A DNA stretch of 14,563 bases from Myxococcales bacterium (lineage in GTDB: Bacteria; Myxococcota_A; UBA9160; SMWR01). The stretch is from assembly GCA_022572485.1 (NCBI GenBank), contig JACZVU010000057.1:1-14563 (forward strand), read 5' to 3'. A program made the position numbers and the translations under genes. Shown in pieces: positions 7,865 to 14,563 of this stretch (positions are counted from its first letter, which is position 1; the number at the start of each line of letters is the position of its first letter). Below the pieces are notes generated by a model. That model searched no databases. It worked only from the letters and a program-made list of their open reading frames with translations, and had not been told where the DNA came from.

Positions 7865-10736
7865 CGATCCCGGGCCCTTCGGGCTCAGACAGGCTCCTCA
7901 GAAACAACGCAGGGCGCTGTTTCTGAGGAGCTTTTTTGCGCTGCTTCTCGCTTTTCCGGCGATCGCCGATGGCCCCTTACATCAGGACGCATGGCAGGCT
8001 GCGCTCGAGGATGTCGTCCCGGCTGTCGTCGTCCTGCGCGTTCGGGTTCCGCGCGCTTTCGACACCCAGATGGCCGCCTATGAGATGGCCACTGGTTTCG
8101 TGGTAGACGCTGAGCAAGGCATCATCCTCACCAATCGCCACGTCGTAAACCCTGGCCCTGTAGTCGCCGAGGCGGTTTTCCTGAACCACGAAGAAGTCGA
8201 AGTTCGTGTGGTCTACCGAGATCCAGTCCACGACTTCGGCTTCTACCGGTACGATCCGGACGACGTCGAGTTCATGAAACCGAATGAACTCTTGTTGGTT
8301 CCCGAACACGCTCGCGTCGGAACCGAAATTCGCGTGGTGGGAAATGACGCGGGTGAGAAACTCTCGATTCTGTCGGGCACCCTGGCTCGCTTGGATCGGG
8401 ACGCGCCGGACTACGGAGGAAACACCTACAACGATTTCAATACCTTCTACTATCAGGCCGCATCCGGAACCTCGGGAGGCTCGTCGGGTTCTCCCGTGAT
8501 TGACGTTCACGGCCACGTGGTCGCCCTCAACGCCGGTGGCAATCGGATCGCATCATCGAGCTACTACCTTCCGCTCGACCGTGTCGTGCGCGCGCTCGAT
8601 CATGTTCAGCGGGGCGAGGCTGTTCCGCGCGGAACCATCGAGACCGTATTCGTGCGGCGCCCCTATGACGAACTGCGGCGATTGGGGCTGCGCGGTCACG
8701 TCGAGGCAGAAGCCCGCCGTTCGTTCCCCGACGCGATTGGCATGCTCGTCGTAGCGGAGGTGATCCCCGGCGGGCCCGCGGACGGGAAGCTCGAGGTCGG
8801 TGACATCCTCCTTGGAGTGGGAGAGGTCTCCCTGATGTCGTTTACGCCACTGGAGGCGTTGCTCGACAATCGCGTCGGTCGGGAGATCACAATGAGAGTG
8901 GAGCGAGCAGGCGAGACGCTCAACGCATCCATTACGGTGAAGGATCTGGACTCGATCACTCCCGACCGCTACCTGGAGAGCGGTGGCGGAATCCTCCACC
9001 CACTCTCCTACCAGCAGGCCCGGAATCACGCCGTTGCGGTCGAGGGTCTTTATCTGGCGTCCAGCGGCTACGCGTTTACCAATGCGGGTATGCGACGTGG
9101 AGCGGTGATCACGGAACTCAATGGCGAGTCTGTCCTCAACGGCGGCCCCATCGAATCCCTCGCGGACTTCGAAACGCGCTGGGCTGCACTCCCGAACGGC
9201 GCCAAGGCCACGGTCCGCTATTTCGAGCTCGAGAATCCGAGGCTCGAGTTGCTCGCGGTCGTCACTGTCGACCGGCTCTGGTTTCCGATGCAGCTTTGCG
9301 TTCGAGACGATGCGACGGGGAGTTGGCCCTGTTCGGCATCTCCCGCTCCGCCCGAGCAGGTGGAGCGATCGCCTGCGATGACCACCTTCAACGATGACCT
9401 GCCGCGGCCGATGCGAGATCTTGCACCGTCCTTGGTGATGGTCGAGTTCGACGCACCGTTTCGGATCGACGGTCTCCACTCCAGTCGATTCAAGGGCGCC
9501 GGTCTGGTGGTCGACGCCGAGCGGGGACTGGTCGTCGTCGATCGGGAGACCATTCCCGTGGCGCTGGGTGATGTGCGACTCATCTTCGCGGCGTCGGTTG
9601 AGGTTCCGGGCGAAGTCGTGTTCATTCACCCCGTTCACAATCTGGCGGTTGTCGCCTACGACCCCCGGCTGCTGGGCGATACACCGATCCGAAGCGCCCG
9701 GTTGCGGCCCGTGACGCTCAAGTCGAATGACGAAGCCTGGGTGGTCGGCCTGAGCCCCGATCACGAACTCGTGTCGCGCAAGAGCCGCGTCTCGACCGTC
9801 GAAACGTTCTCGCTCCCTTTGACATCGCCACCTCGATTCAGGGAGACCAACCTCGAAGTGACTCTGCTCACTGATTCGCCGACCACGGTCGGGGGCGTTC
9901 TTGCGGACAGGAAGGGCAGGGTGCACGCCTATTGGGCGTCGTTCTCTACGGGCGTGCCTCCTCAATCCTACTTCGCCGCAATCGGCGCGGAACACATCGA
10001 AGAAATCGTGAAACCACTGCGCGAAGGGCGACCGGTCGGATGGCGCACCTTGGGAGCGGAGCTTCGCCTGATCACCCTCGCGGATGCGCGATCCCGTGGC
10101 CTCTCGGAGGCGTCCGCGCGTAAGCTCGAAGCGCACGACAGCCGTCGGCGCGTGCTCGCAATTTCACGCGTGACAGCCGGCATGCCATCTGCGGAGATTT
10201 TGAAGCCAGGAGACCTCCTGCTCGCAATCGACGGCGATCCGATCGCGACTTTCAAAGAAGTCGAGCGGGCCGGGCAACAAGACGAGGTTCGGCTTACGCT
10301 GCTGCGGGATGGCGAGGAGCTGACGCTTCCGGTTCCGACCACAGCCGTCGACGGTCGCGGAACGGATCGCGCGCTGTTCTGGGCGGGCGCGATTTTGCAG
10401 GCGCCCCATTCCGCGATCAACGAGCAAGGTGGCATCGAGCCCGAGGGTGTCTACGTGGCCTGGTTCTGGTACGGGTCGCCCGCCAATCGGTACGGGCTCT
10501 CCGCGAGTCGCTTCATCGTCGCGGTTGACGACCGCGATGTCACGGACCTGGACAGCTTTCTGGCCGCTGTCGTGGATCGCCCAGACCGCAGCTCGGTGCG
10601 TCTTCGCACCGTCAGCCTCGACGGGCGAACGGATGTCATGACCTTGAAACTGGACCTCGAGTTCTGGCCCACCACGGAGCTGCGTCGCAATGGGAAGGGT
10701 TGGGAGCGGATATCGCACCCGCCCTCCGCCGATTGA
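7845..10736 (+). CDS. Secreted double HtrA/PDZ serine protease, Nma111/DEG7-like
   Basis: 963 residues from the ATG at 7845; a TTG at 7824 would add 7. A basic stretch (QKQRR) and a hydrophobic run ending FPAIA form a Sec signal peptide. The first protease unit has an intact trypsin-like triad: His99 in NRHVV, Asp130 in VHDFGFYRYDP, Ser214 in GGSSGSPV. GNDAGEKLSILSG and NDFNTFYYQA are near-identical, from memory, to yeast Nma111p. PDZ-like regions follow (about 275-365 and 395-465). A second protease-like unit repeats the layout but the triad is lost: Glu568 in VVDRETIP, Asn599 in VHNLAVVAYDP, Val682 in TVGGVLAD. Two more PDZ-like regions end the protein (about 765-830, 860-930). This matches Nma111/DEG7: one active and one degenerate half. 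It is probably a periplasmic quality-control protease. No ribosome site is clear; the start overlaps the end of ribE by 20 bases, which suggests coupling. Confidence 0.88.
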   Translation: MTKRLVSDPGPFGLRQAPQKQRRALFLRSFFALLLAFPAIADGPLHQDAWQAALEDVVPAVVVLRVRVPRAFDTQMAAYEMATGFVVDAEQGIILTNRHVVNPGPVVAEAVFLNHEEVEVRVVYRDPVHDFGFYRYDPDDVEFMKPNELLLVPEHARVGTEIRVVGNDAGEKLSILSGTLARLDRDAPDYGGNTYNDFNTFYYQAASGTSGGSSGSPVIDVHGHVVALNAGGNRIASSSYYLPLDRVVRALDHVQRGEAVPRGTIETVFVRRPYDELRRLGLRGHVEAEARRSFPDAIGMLVVAEVIPGGPADGKLEVGDILLGVGEVSLMSFTPLEALLDNRVGREITMRVERAGETLNASITVKDLDSITPDRYLESGGGILHPLSYQQARNHAVAVEGLYLASSGYAFTNAGMRRGAVITELNGESVLNGGPIESLADFETRWAALPNGAKATVRYFELENPRLELLAVVTVDRLWFPMQLCVRDDATGSWPCSASPAPPEQVERSPAMTTFNDDLPRPMRDLAPSLVMVEFDAPFRIDGLHSSRFKGAGLVVDAERGLVVVDRETIPVALGDVRLIFAASVEVPGEVVFIHPVHNLAVVAYDPRLLGDTPIRSARLRPVTLKSNDEAWVVGLSPDHELVSRKSRVSTVETFSLPLTSPPRFRETNLEVTLLTDSPTTVGGVLADRKGRVHAYWASFSTGVPPQSYFAAIGAEHIEEIVKPLREGRPVGWRTLGAELRLITLADARSRGLSEASARKLEAHDSRRRVLAISRVTAGMPSAEILKPGDLLLAIDGDPIATFKEVERAGQQDEVRLTLLRDGEELTLPVPTTAVDGRGTDRALFWAGAILQAPHSAINEQGGIEPEGVYVAWFWYGSPANRYGLSASRFIVAVDDRDVTDLDSFLAAVVDRPDRSSVRLRTVSLDGRTDVMTLKLDLEFWPTTELRRNGKGWERISHPPSAD
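7893..7937 (+). terminator. Strong rho-independent terminator after ribE, inside the next gene's 5' end
   Basis: GCTCCTCAGAAACA (7893-7906) and its exact complement TGTTTCTGAGGAGC (7918-7931) form a perfect 14-bp stem with an 11-base loop, followed directly by six T (7932-7937). A second hairpin, GGGCCC (7872-7877)/GGGCTC (7881-7886), lies just before it. It is 28 bases beyond the ribE stop, but it lies within the signal-peptide codons of the downstream protease. Confidence 0.88.
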
Positions 10737-10751
10737 ACGACCGGGCGGAGG

Positions 10752-11582
10752 ATGTTTTCATCGTCTCTTCAGCGATTGATGGGTGCTGTGCTGCTTGCGC
10801 TGATTCCGCTCTCGCCAGCGATTGCGTCGCCCTCCGCCGACCGCATCGGCGAACTCTCGCCCGTCGCTGGGGAAATCGACGCTCGAACGATCGCGCGCCG
10901 CGCTGAAAATTCCCTGCGCGCTGATCGCACCTACATGCGGGCTTGGGTGACGGTCCGGTCGCCCGAAGGCTCCACCGAGCGGGTGGTCGAATTTGAATCC
11001 TGGAATGATCGGATTGAGCGTCGATCGTTCATTCGGATTCTCGCGCCAGCTTCCGACGCCGGTATGGGATTTCTCAACCTTCCGCCGAATCTTTGGAGCT
11101 ATCAACCCGAATCAGAGCGCACGCAGCGGGTTCTCCCCTCGGCGTTCCTGGAGCCCTGGATGAGAAGTGATTTTGTGATCGACGACCTGCTCGATCCATT
11201 CCGCGACATCGAAGACTATGACGTCGCGTTGCTCGGGGTAGAAGAGCATCTAGAGGGCGCCACAGGGACGCGAAGCTACGTGCTGCAGTACACCCCTGCC
11301 GCCGCGGCGCGCGTTGCCTGGGGAAGGATCGTCGCTTGGGTCGAAACCGAAGCGGGCGTGCCGATACGTCAAGAGTTCTACAGTGCGAGCGGCAAGAGGC
11401 TTCGAACCCTCCATTTCAGCGACGTTCGAACGATCGGTGGCCGCCGCGTCCCGCATCGCTGGAAGGCGGTTCCGGTCGGTGGAAAGGGGCGCGAATCCAT
11501 TCTCGAAATCCGAGAACTCCGTTTCGAAGCTGCTTTCGATGATCCAATCTTTAGCATCCAGAACCTCAAACCAAGGCCATAG
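10752..11582 (+). CDS. LolA-like periplasmic protein (outer membrane lipoprotein-sorting protein family)
   Basis: 276 residues with a Sec signal peptide (hydrophobic 9-24, ending AIAS). The mature part resembles the COG2834/TP_0789-type LolA-like family: NLWSYQPESERTQRVLPS (113-130) followed by MRSDFVIDDL (137-146) is the characteristic core, and WVETEAGVPIRQEFYSASGKRLRTL, read as two strands, gives the later beta-sheet. Members bind lipid-like or hydrophobic ligands in the periplasm and often accompany RND or ABC exporters; no exporter is here. The ATG lies 15 bases after the protease stop, and GGAGG abuts it with no spacer, which is unusual. An in-frame ATG at 10779 would leave a much shorter signal n-region and has no ribosome site. 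Probably co-transcribed with the protease. True LolA function is not implied. Confidence 0.8.
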   Translation: MFSSSLQRLMGAVLLALIPLSPAIASPSADRIGELSPVAGEIDARTIARRAENSLRADRTYMRAWVTVRSPEGSTERVVEFESWNDRIERRSFIRILAPASDAGMGFLNLPPNLWSYQPESERTQRVLPSAFLEPWMRSDFVIDDLLDPFRDIEDYDVALLGVEEHLEGATGTRSYVLQYTPAAAARVAWGRIVAWVETEAGVPIRQEFYSASGKRLRTLHFSDVRTIGGRRVPHRWKAVPVGGKGRESILEIRELRFEAAFDDPIFSIQNLKPRP

Positions 11583-11684
11583 GATCGTGTCGTGATTCAA
11601 TGGGAGCTGCTCGATGCGGCCGCGCTCGGCCCCGCGCCGATGCGATCATCTCAGAATGCGTTCCCGAGATCGTTCTCGTGGCGT

Positions 11685-11711
11685 TGCAGCGCGTTCGCCG
11701 AACGCGCCGCA
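11685..11711. terminator. Stem-loop between convergent genes, possible terminator
   Basis: TGCAGCGCGTT and AACGCGCCGCA pair over 10 of 11 positions around a 5-base loop (CGCCG). It sits between the convergent LolA-like gene and mgtE, where a bidirectional stop is expected, but neither side has a T-tract. The rest of 11583-11797 shows nothing else I can support. Confidence 0.35.
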
Positions 11712-11797
11712 ACACCCGATTCGAGATTGGTGCGTGACGGTGTGCGCACAGCTGCACCTGTAGGGCACATGCCACATCATCTGGTTTGTGCGTCGGA

Positions 11798-13153
11798 TCA
11801 GCTGGCGGTGTAGTCCATCAGCAGGGTGGCAATCCCCAGGAAGGAGAAGAACGCGAACACGTCGGTGAACGTGGTTACGATGACACCCGCGCCGAGAGCG
11901 GGGTCTTGGTGGAGGGCCTTGAGCGCGAGGGGTACGGCGGCACCCATGAGGCCGGCGACCGAAAGCGTGAGGATCATCGCGGCGAAGAGCGCAATGCCGA
12001 TGATCGGATCGGCGTACCACCAGTAGGCGATTCCCGAGCTTGCGATTCCCATCGCGAGACCGAGCGCGAGGCCGACGGCCAGCTCCTTGTTCATGGCCCG
12101 AAATCCGCTGGAAAATTCGATCTCGCCGAGCGCGATTGCCCGGGTGATGATCGTCAGCGCCTGGGTGCCGCCGTTGCCGCCCATGCCCGCGACGACGGGC
12201 ATGAAGATCGCGAGAGCGACGACTTGCTCGATCGTGCGTTCGAACAACCCCACCACCCAGGCCGCCGCGAAGCAGGTGCCGAGGTTGAGGAACATCCAGG
12301 GAAGGCGTTTGCGGATTGACTCGCGGGCCGGAACGAAGACGCGGTCTGCCTCGGTGAGGCCCGCGAGGTGATAGATGTCCTCGGTGGCCTCCTCGGTGAT
12401 GACGTCGATTACGTCATCGACGGTGATGAGGCCGAGCATTCTGCCGTCGACATCCGTGACGGGAATCGCGAGCAGGTCGAATCGCGCGACGATGCGTGCG
12501 ACCTCTTCTTGGTCGTCGTCAGCGCTCACGCTCACCGGATCGAGAATCATGATCTCCGAGATCAACCGATCCGGAGGTGACGACACGAGGCGGCGGATCG
12601 GAACCACTCCGACCAGCGTTTGCTGTTCGTCGACGACGTAGAGATAGAGAACGGCTTCGCTTCCGTCGCTGATCGAGCGCAGCGAATCGATCGCCTCCTG
12701 GGCGCTCATCTTCCGATCCAGGGCGATAAAGCTCGTCGTCATGACCCGGCCCGCGCTGTACTCTGGGTAGAGTTCGGCCTTGCGGAGCTCTTCGCGCTTC
12801 TCCTCCGGGAGTCGGTCGAGCACGCCGTCCCGGCGCTCCTCGGGGATCCATTCGACGAATTCGAGGAGGTCGTCGATTTCCAGGCGCCCGATTACCGCTG
12901 CCAACCGCTGGTCCGCCAAGGCGTCGAACACCTGGGGGAGCATTTCGTTCGGTAGCTCTCGAAGCGCCAAGGCCGCGCGGCGTTGGCGAAACAGCATTTC
13001 GATGACCGTGCGAATTTCAGCCGAGGTCAATTTGGGGAGCAGCAACGCGGCATCGGCGGGCGCCATGCGCGCCAAAAGGCGCTCCGCGCGCCCAGTGACA
13101 CCACTGGCGAGCAGGCGTCGCAGGATGCGGCTGGTGACTTTAGGCGTCGCCAT
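11798..13153 (-). CDS. mgtE: Magnesium transporter MgtE
   Basis: 451 residues forming an Mg2+-gated Mg2+ channel of the inner membrane. Order of domains: helical N domain (1-130), two CBS domains (about 131-260; PEYSAGRVMTTSFIALD opens the first and LITVDDVIDVITEEATEDI closes the second), a connecting helix, then five membrane segments from about 290. MPVVAGMGGNGGTQ (318-331) is the family signature, and Asp431 in TTFTDVFAFFSFLG corresponds to the pore aspartate of the well-studied Thermus MgtE. The acidic residues in the N and CBS domains fit the Mg2+-sensing lock. ATG start at 13153; the nearest purine-rich stretch (GAGG) is about 11 bases upstream and weak. Length is normal and no break is seen. 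It is convergent with the LolA-like gene and apparently alone in its transcript. No M-box-type riboswitch was recognised upstream. Confidence 0.96.
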   Translation of the reverse strand: MATPKVTSRILRRLLASGVTGRAERLLARMAPADAALLLPKLTSAEIRTVIEMLFRQRRAALALRELPNEMLPQVFDALADQRLAAVIGRLEIDDLLEFVEWIPEERRDGVLDRLPEEKREELRKAELYPEYSAGRVMTTSFIALDRKMSAQEAIDSLRSISDGSEAVLYLYVVDEQQTLVGVVPIRRLVSSPPDRLISEIMILDPVSVSADDDQEEVARIVARFDLLAIPVTDVDGRMLGLITVDDVIDVITEEATEDIYHLAGLTEADRVFVPARESIRKRLPWMFLNLGTCFAAAWVVGLFERTIEQVVALAIFMPVVAGMGGNGGTQALTIITRAIALGEIEFSSGFRAMNKELAVGLALGLAMGIASSGIAYWWYADPIIGIALFAAMILTLSVAGLMGAAVPLALKALHQDPALGAGVIVTTFTDVFAFFSFLGIATLLMDYTAS

Positions 13154-13271
13154 ATTACCCAGGCCTCGATTCCCGCCGGAACCGTCCTGGGGTCGGGTTC
13201 AGGCGATGGCTGCCTCTCGCCAGGCGCGAGAGTGCGGTTCTGGCTGCGATTGATTCGAGATTTCTTTGTAG

Positions 13272-13287
13272 TGCATCACGTTTGCCA
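13272..13287 (-). promoter_or_regulatory. Possible sigma-54 promoter for mgtE
   Basis: On the minus strand TGGCAAACGTGATGCA has GG and GC exactly 12 bases apart, as in the TGGCAC-N5-TTGCA consensus. Transcription would start near 13260, about 107 bases before the mgtE ATG. The match is imperfect (A for T in the -12 box) and a chance hit is possible. Confidence 0.22.
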
Positions 13288-13684
13288 GAAATTCTTACCT
13301 TAGAATCGGCTTTCTCGCTATCGCACTTGAACCCGGCGTTGATTGGGTGGAGTCCGCGCCCGCTCCTTTGTGCGGATTCCTCGATCTTTGCTCGGATGCA
13401 TGTGGGTGTTTGTTGCAGCCGCAAAAGACCAACAGGGTCGCTACCCCTCCAGTCCTCCATATTCGATTGGGTGGGTAGGAGATGACAATCCCTATCAATA
13501 TGAGCAATGAGACGACAGGGCATTTGGGTTGTGGTTCGCCCCACCCGTCGCGTGGGCTGCTCCGTTCTGCCGCGGGGCCGTTGACCTGCTCCGGGAAGCG
13601 ATCGGACAGCCAATGGTTCACTGCTGTTCTGAGTTCACCGTGAAATCGAGTGTGGTTGGATACCCACGTTCTCGAACCGGCAGG

Positions 13685-13713
13685 TTGTCTCTAAATTTCG
13701 CGTTTTTTACATC
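13685..13713 (+). promoter_or_regulatory. Candidate khpA promoter
   Basis: TTGTCT (13685-13690) is 17 bases from TACATC (13708-13713), in the most AT-rich part of the region; an alternative -10 box, TACACT, lies at 13735-13740. Either gives a leader of roughly 85-115 bases before the khpA GTG. Matches are modest. Confidence 0.3.
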
Positions 13714-13831
13714 GTTTTCACGCGGGCGAGAGCGTACACTGGTTGCAGCACGGACGCGTGGCAGACGAGCCGCGGTGTCCGAGTGCAGATACTTCGTGAT
13801 CGGTCGTCAACGCGGTAGCGGGAGGGGTTCA

Positions 13832-14065
13832 GTGAAGCAGCTCATCACGTCAATCGTTCAAGCGCTAGTCGACAAGCCTGACCAAGTGCAAATCAAGGAA
13901 GTCATCGGAGAGCACGCGCACGTGCTCGAACTCAGCGTTGCCAAGGAAGATCTCGGCAAGGTCATCGGCAAGGGTGGCGCGCACGCCTCGGCGATCCGGA
14001 CGCTGATGGCGGCAACGAGCGGCAAAGAAAAGAAGCGTTACATCCTGGAGATCATCGAGTACTAG
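13832..14065 (+). CDS. khpA: KhpA, KH-domain RNA-binding protein
   Basis: 77 residues, the standard size for KhpA (YlqC family). The single KH domain is visible: LELSVAKEDLGKVIGKGG carries the GxxG RNA-contact loop (GKGG) and is followed by the helix AHASAIRTLMAATSG. In other bacteria KhpA, alone or with KhpB, binds many transcripts and affects division and envelope synthesis. I chose the GTG at 13832 because GGAGGGG (13821-13827) precedes it at good spacing and homology begins there (MKQLITSIVQALVDKPDQV); the frame is open far upstream to about 13529 but that stretch looks non-coding. khpA often lies between rpsP and rimM; here it stands alone with long non-coding flanks. Confidence 0.93.
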   Translation: MKQLITSIVQALVDKPDQVQIKEVIGEHAHVLELSVAKEDLGKVIGKGGAHASAIRTLMAATSGKEKKRYILEIIEY

Positions 14066-14068
14066 CGG

Positions 14069-14087
14069 GCGAATCCTTCGGATTCGC
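14069..14087 (+). terminator. Hairpin just after khpA, likely terminator or mRNA 3' end
   Basis: GCGAATCC and GGATTCGC form a perfect 8-bp stem with a TTC loop, starting 4 bases after the khpA stop. There is no T-tract, so termination may be weak, or the hairpin may protect the 3' end. Confidence 0.45.
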
Positions 14088-14460
14088 TTGCGGCGTCGCG
14101 CAACCCCATTCTGGCGTCGCGCGCCTGGATCTGCGTCGGCCTGCATTCACGTGGGTCGTCCGATGAGATCGCGGGGTTTCGACGCACGGCTCTCATCGTT
14201 ATCGAGGCGTTCGGCTTGTTTAACGGGGATGGGATTCGGCGCAATCGAGTCGGAGTCGCCCGTGCGGCTGAGGCGCTGGGTGGCATGCTTCGTCGTGTCT
14301 CAAGCGCCGATGCCGCTTCAGGCCCGTGGGTTTCGCTTCCGTAACGGTGGTTACAACCTCGTACTTGTGATGTAGTGCACAACCCACACGGGTTTTGGCA
14401 AATTCCCCCTCAACCGTCCTGGCTCAACGACTTAGCTGATTTTCTGCCGGCCGTGAGTTT

Positions 14461-14476
14461 CGGCACACGTCTTGCC
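14461..14476 (+). promoter_or_regulatory. Candidate sigma-54 promoter for the right-edge gene
   Basis: CGGCACACGTCTTGCC carries GGCAC and TTGC with GG and GC exactly 12 bases apart, the sigma-54 arrangement. Transcription would start near 14487, about 35 bases before the ATG at 14522. A bound activator site would be expected further upstream but none was recognised. Confidence 0.4.
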
Positions 14477-14492
14477 TTAGTGAAGACGACGC

Positions 14493-14510
14493 CGATCCGA
14501 GTGTGGATCG
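14493..14510. promoter_or_regulatory. Inverted repeat directly before the ribosome site of the right-edge gene
   Basis: CGATCC (14493-14498) and GGATCG (14505-14510) are perfect complements around a 6-base spacer, ending one base before GGGAGG. In the transcript this would be a 5'-UTR hairpin next to the ribosome site; as DNA it could be an operator. Confidence 0.4.
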
Positions 14511-14521
14511 AGGGAGGACAC

Positions 14522-14563
14522 ATGGATACGGGTTTTGTAGCCGACGAGCACTTTCTCCGCGGA
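14522..14563 (+). CDS. Start of an unknown gene, cut by the right edge
   Basis: ATG at 14522 follows GGGAGG (14512-14517) by 4 bases, a strong ribosome site. Only 14 codons are in the window (MDTGFVADEHFLRG), too few to recognise a family. The upstream layout (candidate sigma-54 promoter at 14461, inverted repeat at 14493, ribosome site) is what makes the call; function unknown. Confidence 0.6.
   Translation, partial: MDTGFVADEHFLRG

Larger units (their letters stand above)
13154..13831. other. Non-coding region between divergent mgtE and khpA
   Basis: 678 bases with no ORF I can recognise. It holds the mgtE leader, including a CCCAGG/CCTGGG stem (13158-13191) abutting the mgtE start and a 7-bp stem CTCTCGC/GCGAGAG (13214-13232), as well as a CCCAC/GTGGG stem near 13541-13557. 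An AT-richer stretch at 13685-13740 probably contains the khpA promoter. Short open frames on both strands lack family motifs and good ribosome sites. The length is unusual for this compact window, so a small RNA or decayed gene is possible. Confidence 0.5.
14066..14521. other. Non-coding region downstream of khpA
   Basis: 456 bases with no recognisable gene. It contains the post-khpA hairpin, a short direct repeat (GGCGTCGCGC near 14092 and 14113), small stems GTAAC/GTTAC (14341-14354) and AACCC/GGGTT followed by TT (14381-14396), and near its end a candidate sigma-54 promoter and an inverted repeat ahead of the next gene. Open frames here on both strands have no family features. Confidence 0.5.

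Noticed and set aside
8553..10136. 527-codon open frame on the minus strand
   Set aside because: Antisense to the double protease; no recognisable motif, composition typical of a shadow frame.
11592..11813. 73-codon plus-strand frame between the LolA-like gene and mgtE
   Set aside because: No ribosome site or motif; it runs into the 3' end of mgtE.
13155..13621. Two overlapping minus-strand frames upstream of mgtE, one with a hydrophobic stretch ending LLVFCGC
   Set aside because: Considered as a small lipoprotein, but the cysteine context does not fit a lipobox, there is no good start near it, and no family match was seen.
13527..13690. Possible tRNA (GGTTCG-like and TTCTCGAACC-like strings)
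   Set aside because: No set of acceptor, D, anticodon and T arms can be assembled around them.
13529..13831. N-terminal extension of khpA
   Set aside because: The frame is open, but KhpA homology and the strong ribosome site begin at 13832; the extension lacks coding character.
14062..14382. Open frames on both strands after khpA
   Set aside because: No recognisable motifs, no good ribosome sites, Arg/Ser-rich translations typical of non-coding GC-rich DNA.
1..14563. CRISPR array, IS element, defence island or prophage
   Set aside because: No regularly spaced repeats, transposase, integrase or nuclease genes, and no target-site duplications were seen.

Overview
The window is bacterial, gene-dense and mostly GC-rich (about 70% in the lines I counted by hand), with GTG starts, strong GGAGG-type ribosome sites and envelope genes with Sec signal peptides. 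The gene set fits a Gram-negative of the former Deltaproteobacteria/Myxococcota kind: an H+-pumping pyrophosphatase tail, NhaC, a LolA-like periplasmic protein, KhpA, MgtE and sigma-54-like promoter motifs. The lineage is an inference. No tRNA, rRNA, CRISPR array, IS element or phage gene was seen.

Layout. (1) 1-782, minus: most of an AraC-family regulator that runs off the left edge, with a good sigma-70-type promoter at 903-930 and two inverted repeats around it. (2) 1160-2068, plus: a chimeric reading frame. Its first ~59 residues look like the start of a methylenetetrahydrofolate-reductase-type protein. From the shared motif DNAGG onward it is the C-terminal third of membrane pyrophosphatase HppA. 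GC content jumps from 31/60 to 42/60 exactly at this point, so the left ~1.3 kb probably has a different origin (transfer, rearrangement or assembly misjoin). (3) 2132-4417: NhaC-type Na+/H+ antiporter, next to the hppA tail. (4) 4550-7864: a tight hom-thrC-ribE operon (threonine pathway plus riboflavin synthase). (5) 7845-10736: a large secreted double HtrA/PDZ protease closely resembling eukaryotic Nma111/DEG7, with one intact and one degenerate protease unit. A near-perfect rho-independent terminator lies inside its signal-peptide coding region. (6) 10752-11582: a LolA-like periplasmic protein, probably co-transcribed with the protease. (7) 11798-13153, minus: MgtE magnesium channel, convergent with the previous gene. 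(8) 13832-14065: KhpA, a small KH-domain RNA-binding protein, standing alone between long non-coding stretches. (9) 14522-14563: the first 14 codons of an unknown gene, behind a candidate sigma-54 promoter and a 5'-UTR inverted repeat.

Functionally, the HppA/NhaC pair would link pyrophosphate hydrolysis, proton gradient and sodium extrusion if HppA were complete, but here its N-terminal catalytic part is absent. The protease and LolA-like protein suggest an envelope-maintenance unit. The most interesting points are the MTHFR/HppA chimera with its composition break, the bacterial Nma111-type double protease, and the terminator overlapping that protease's signal sequence.
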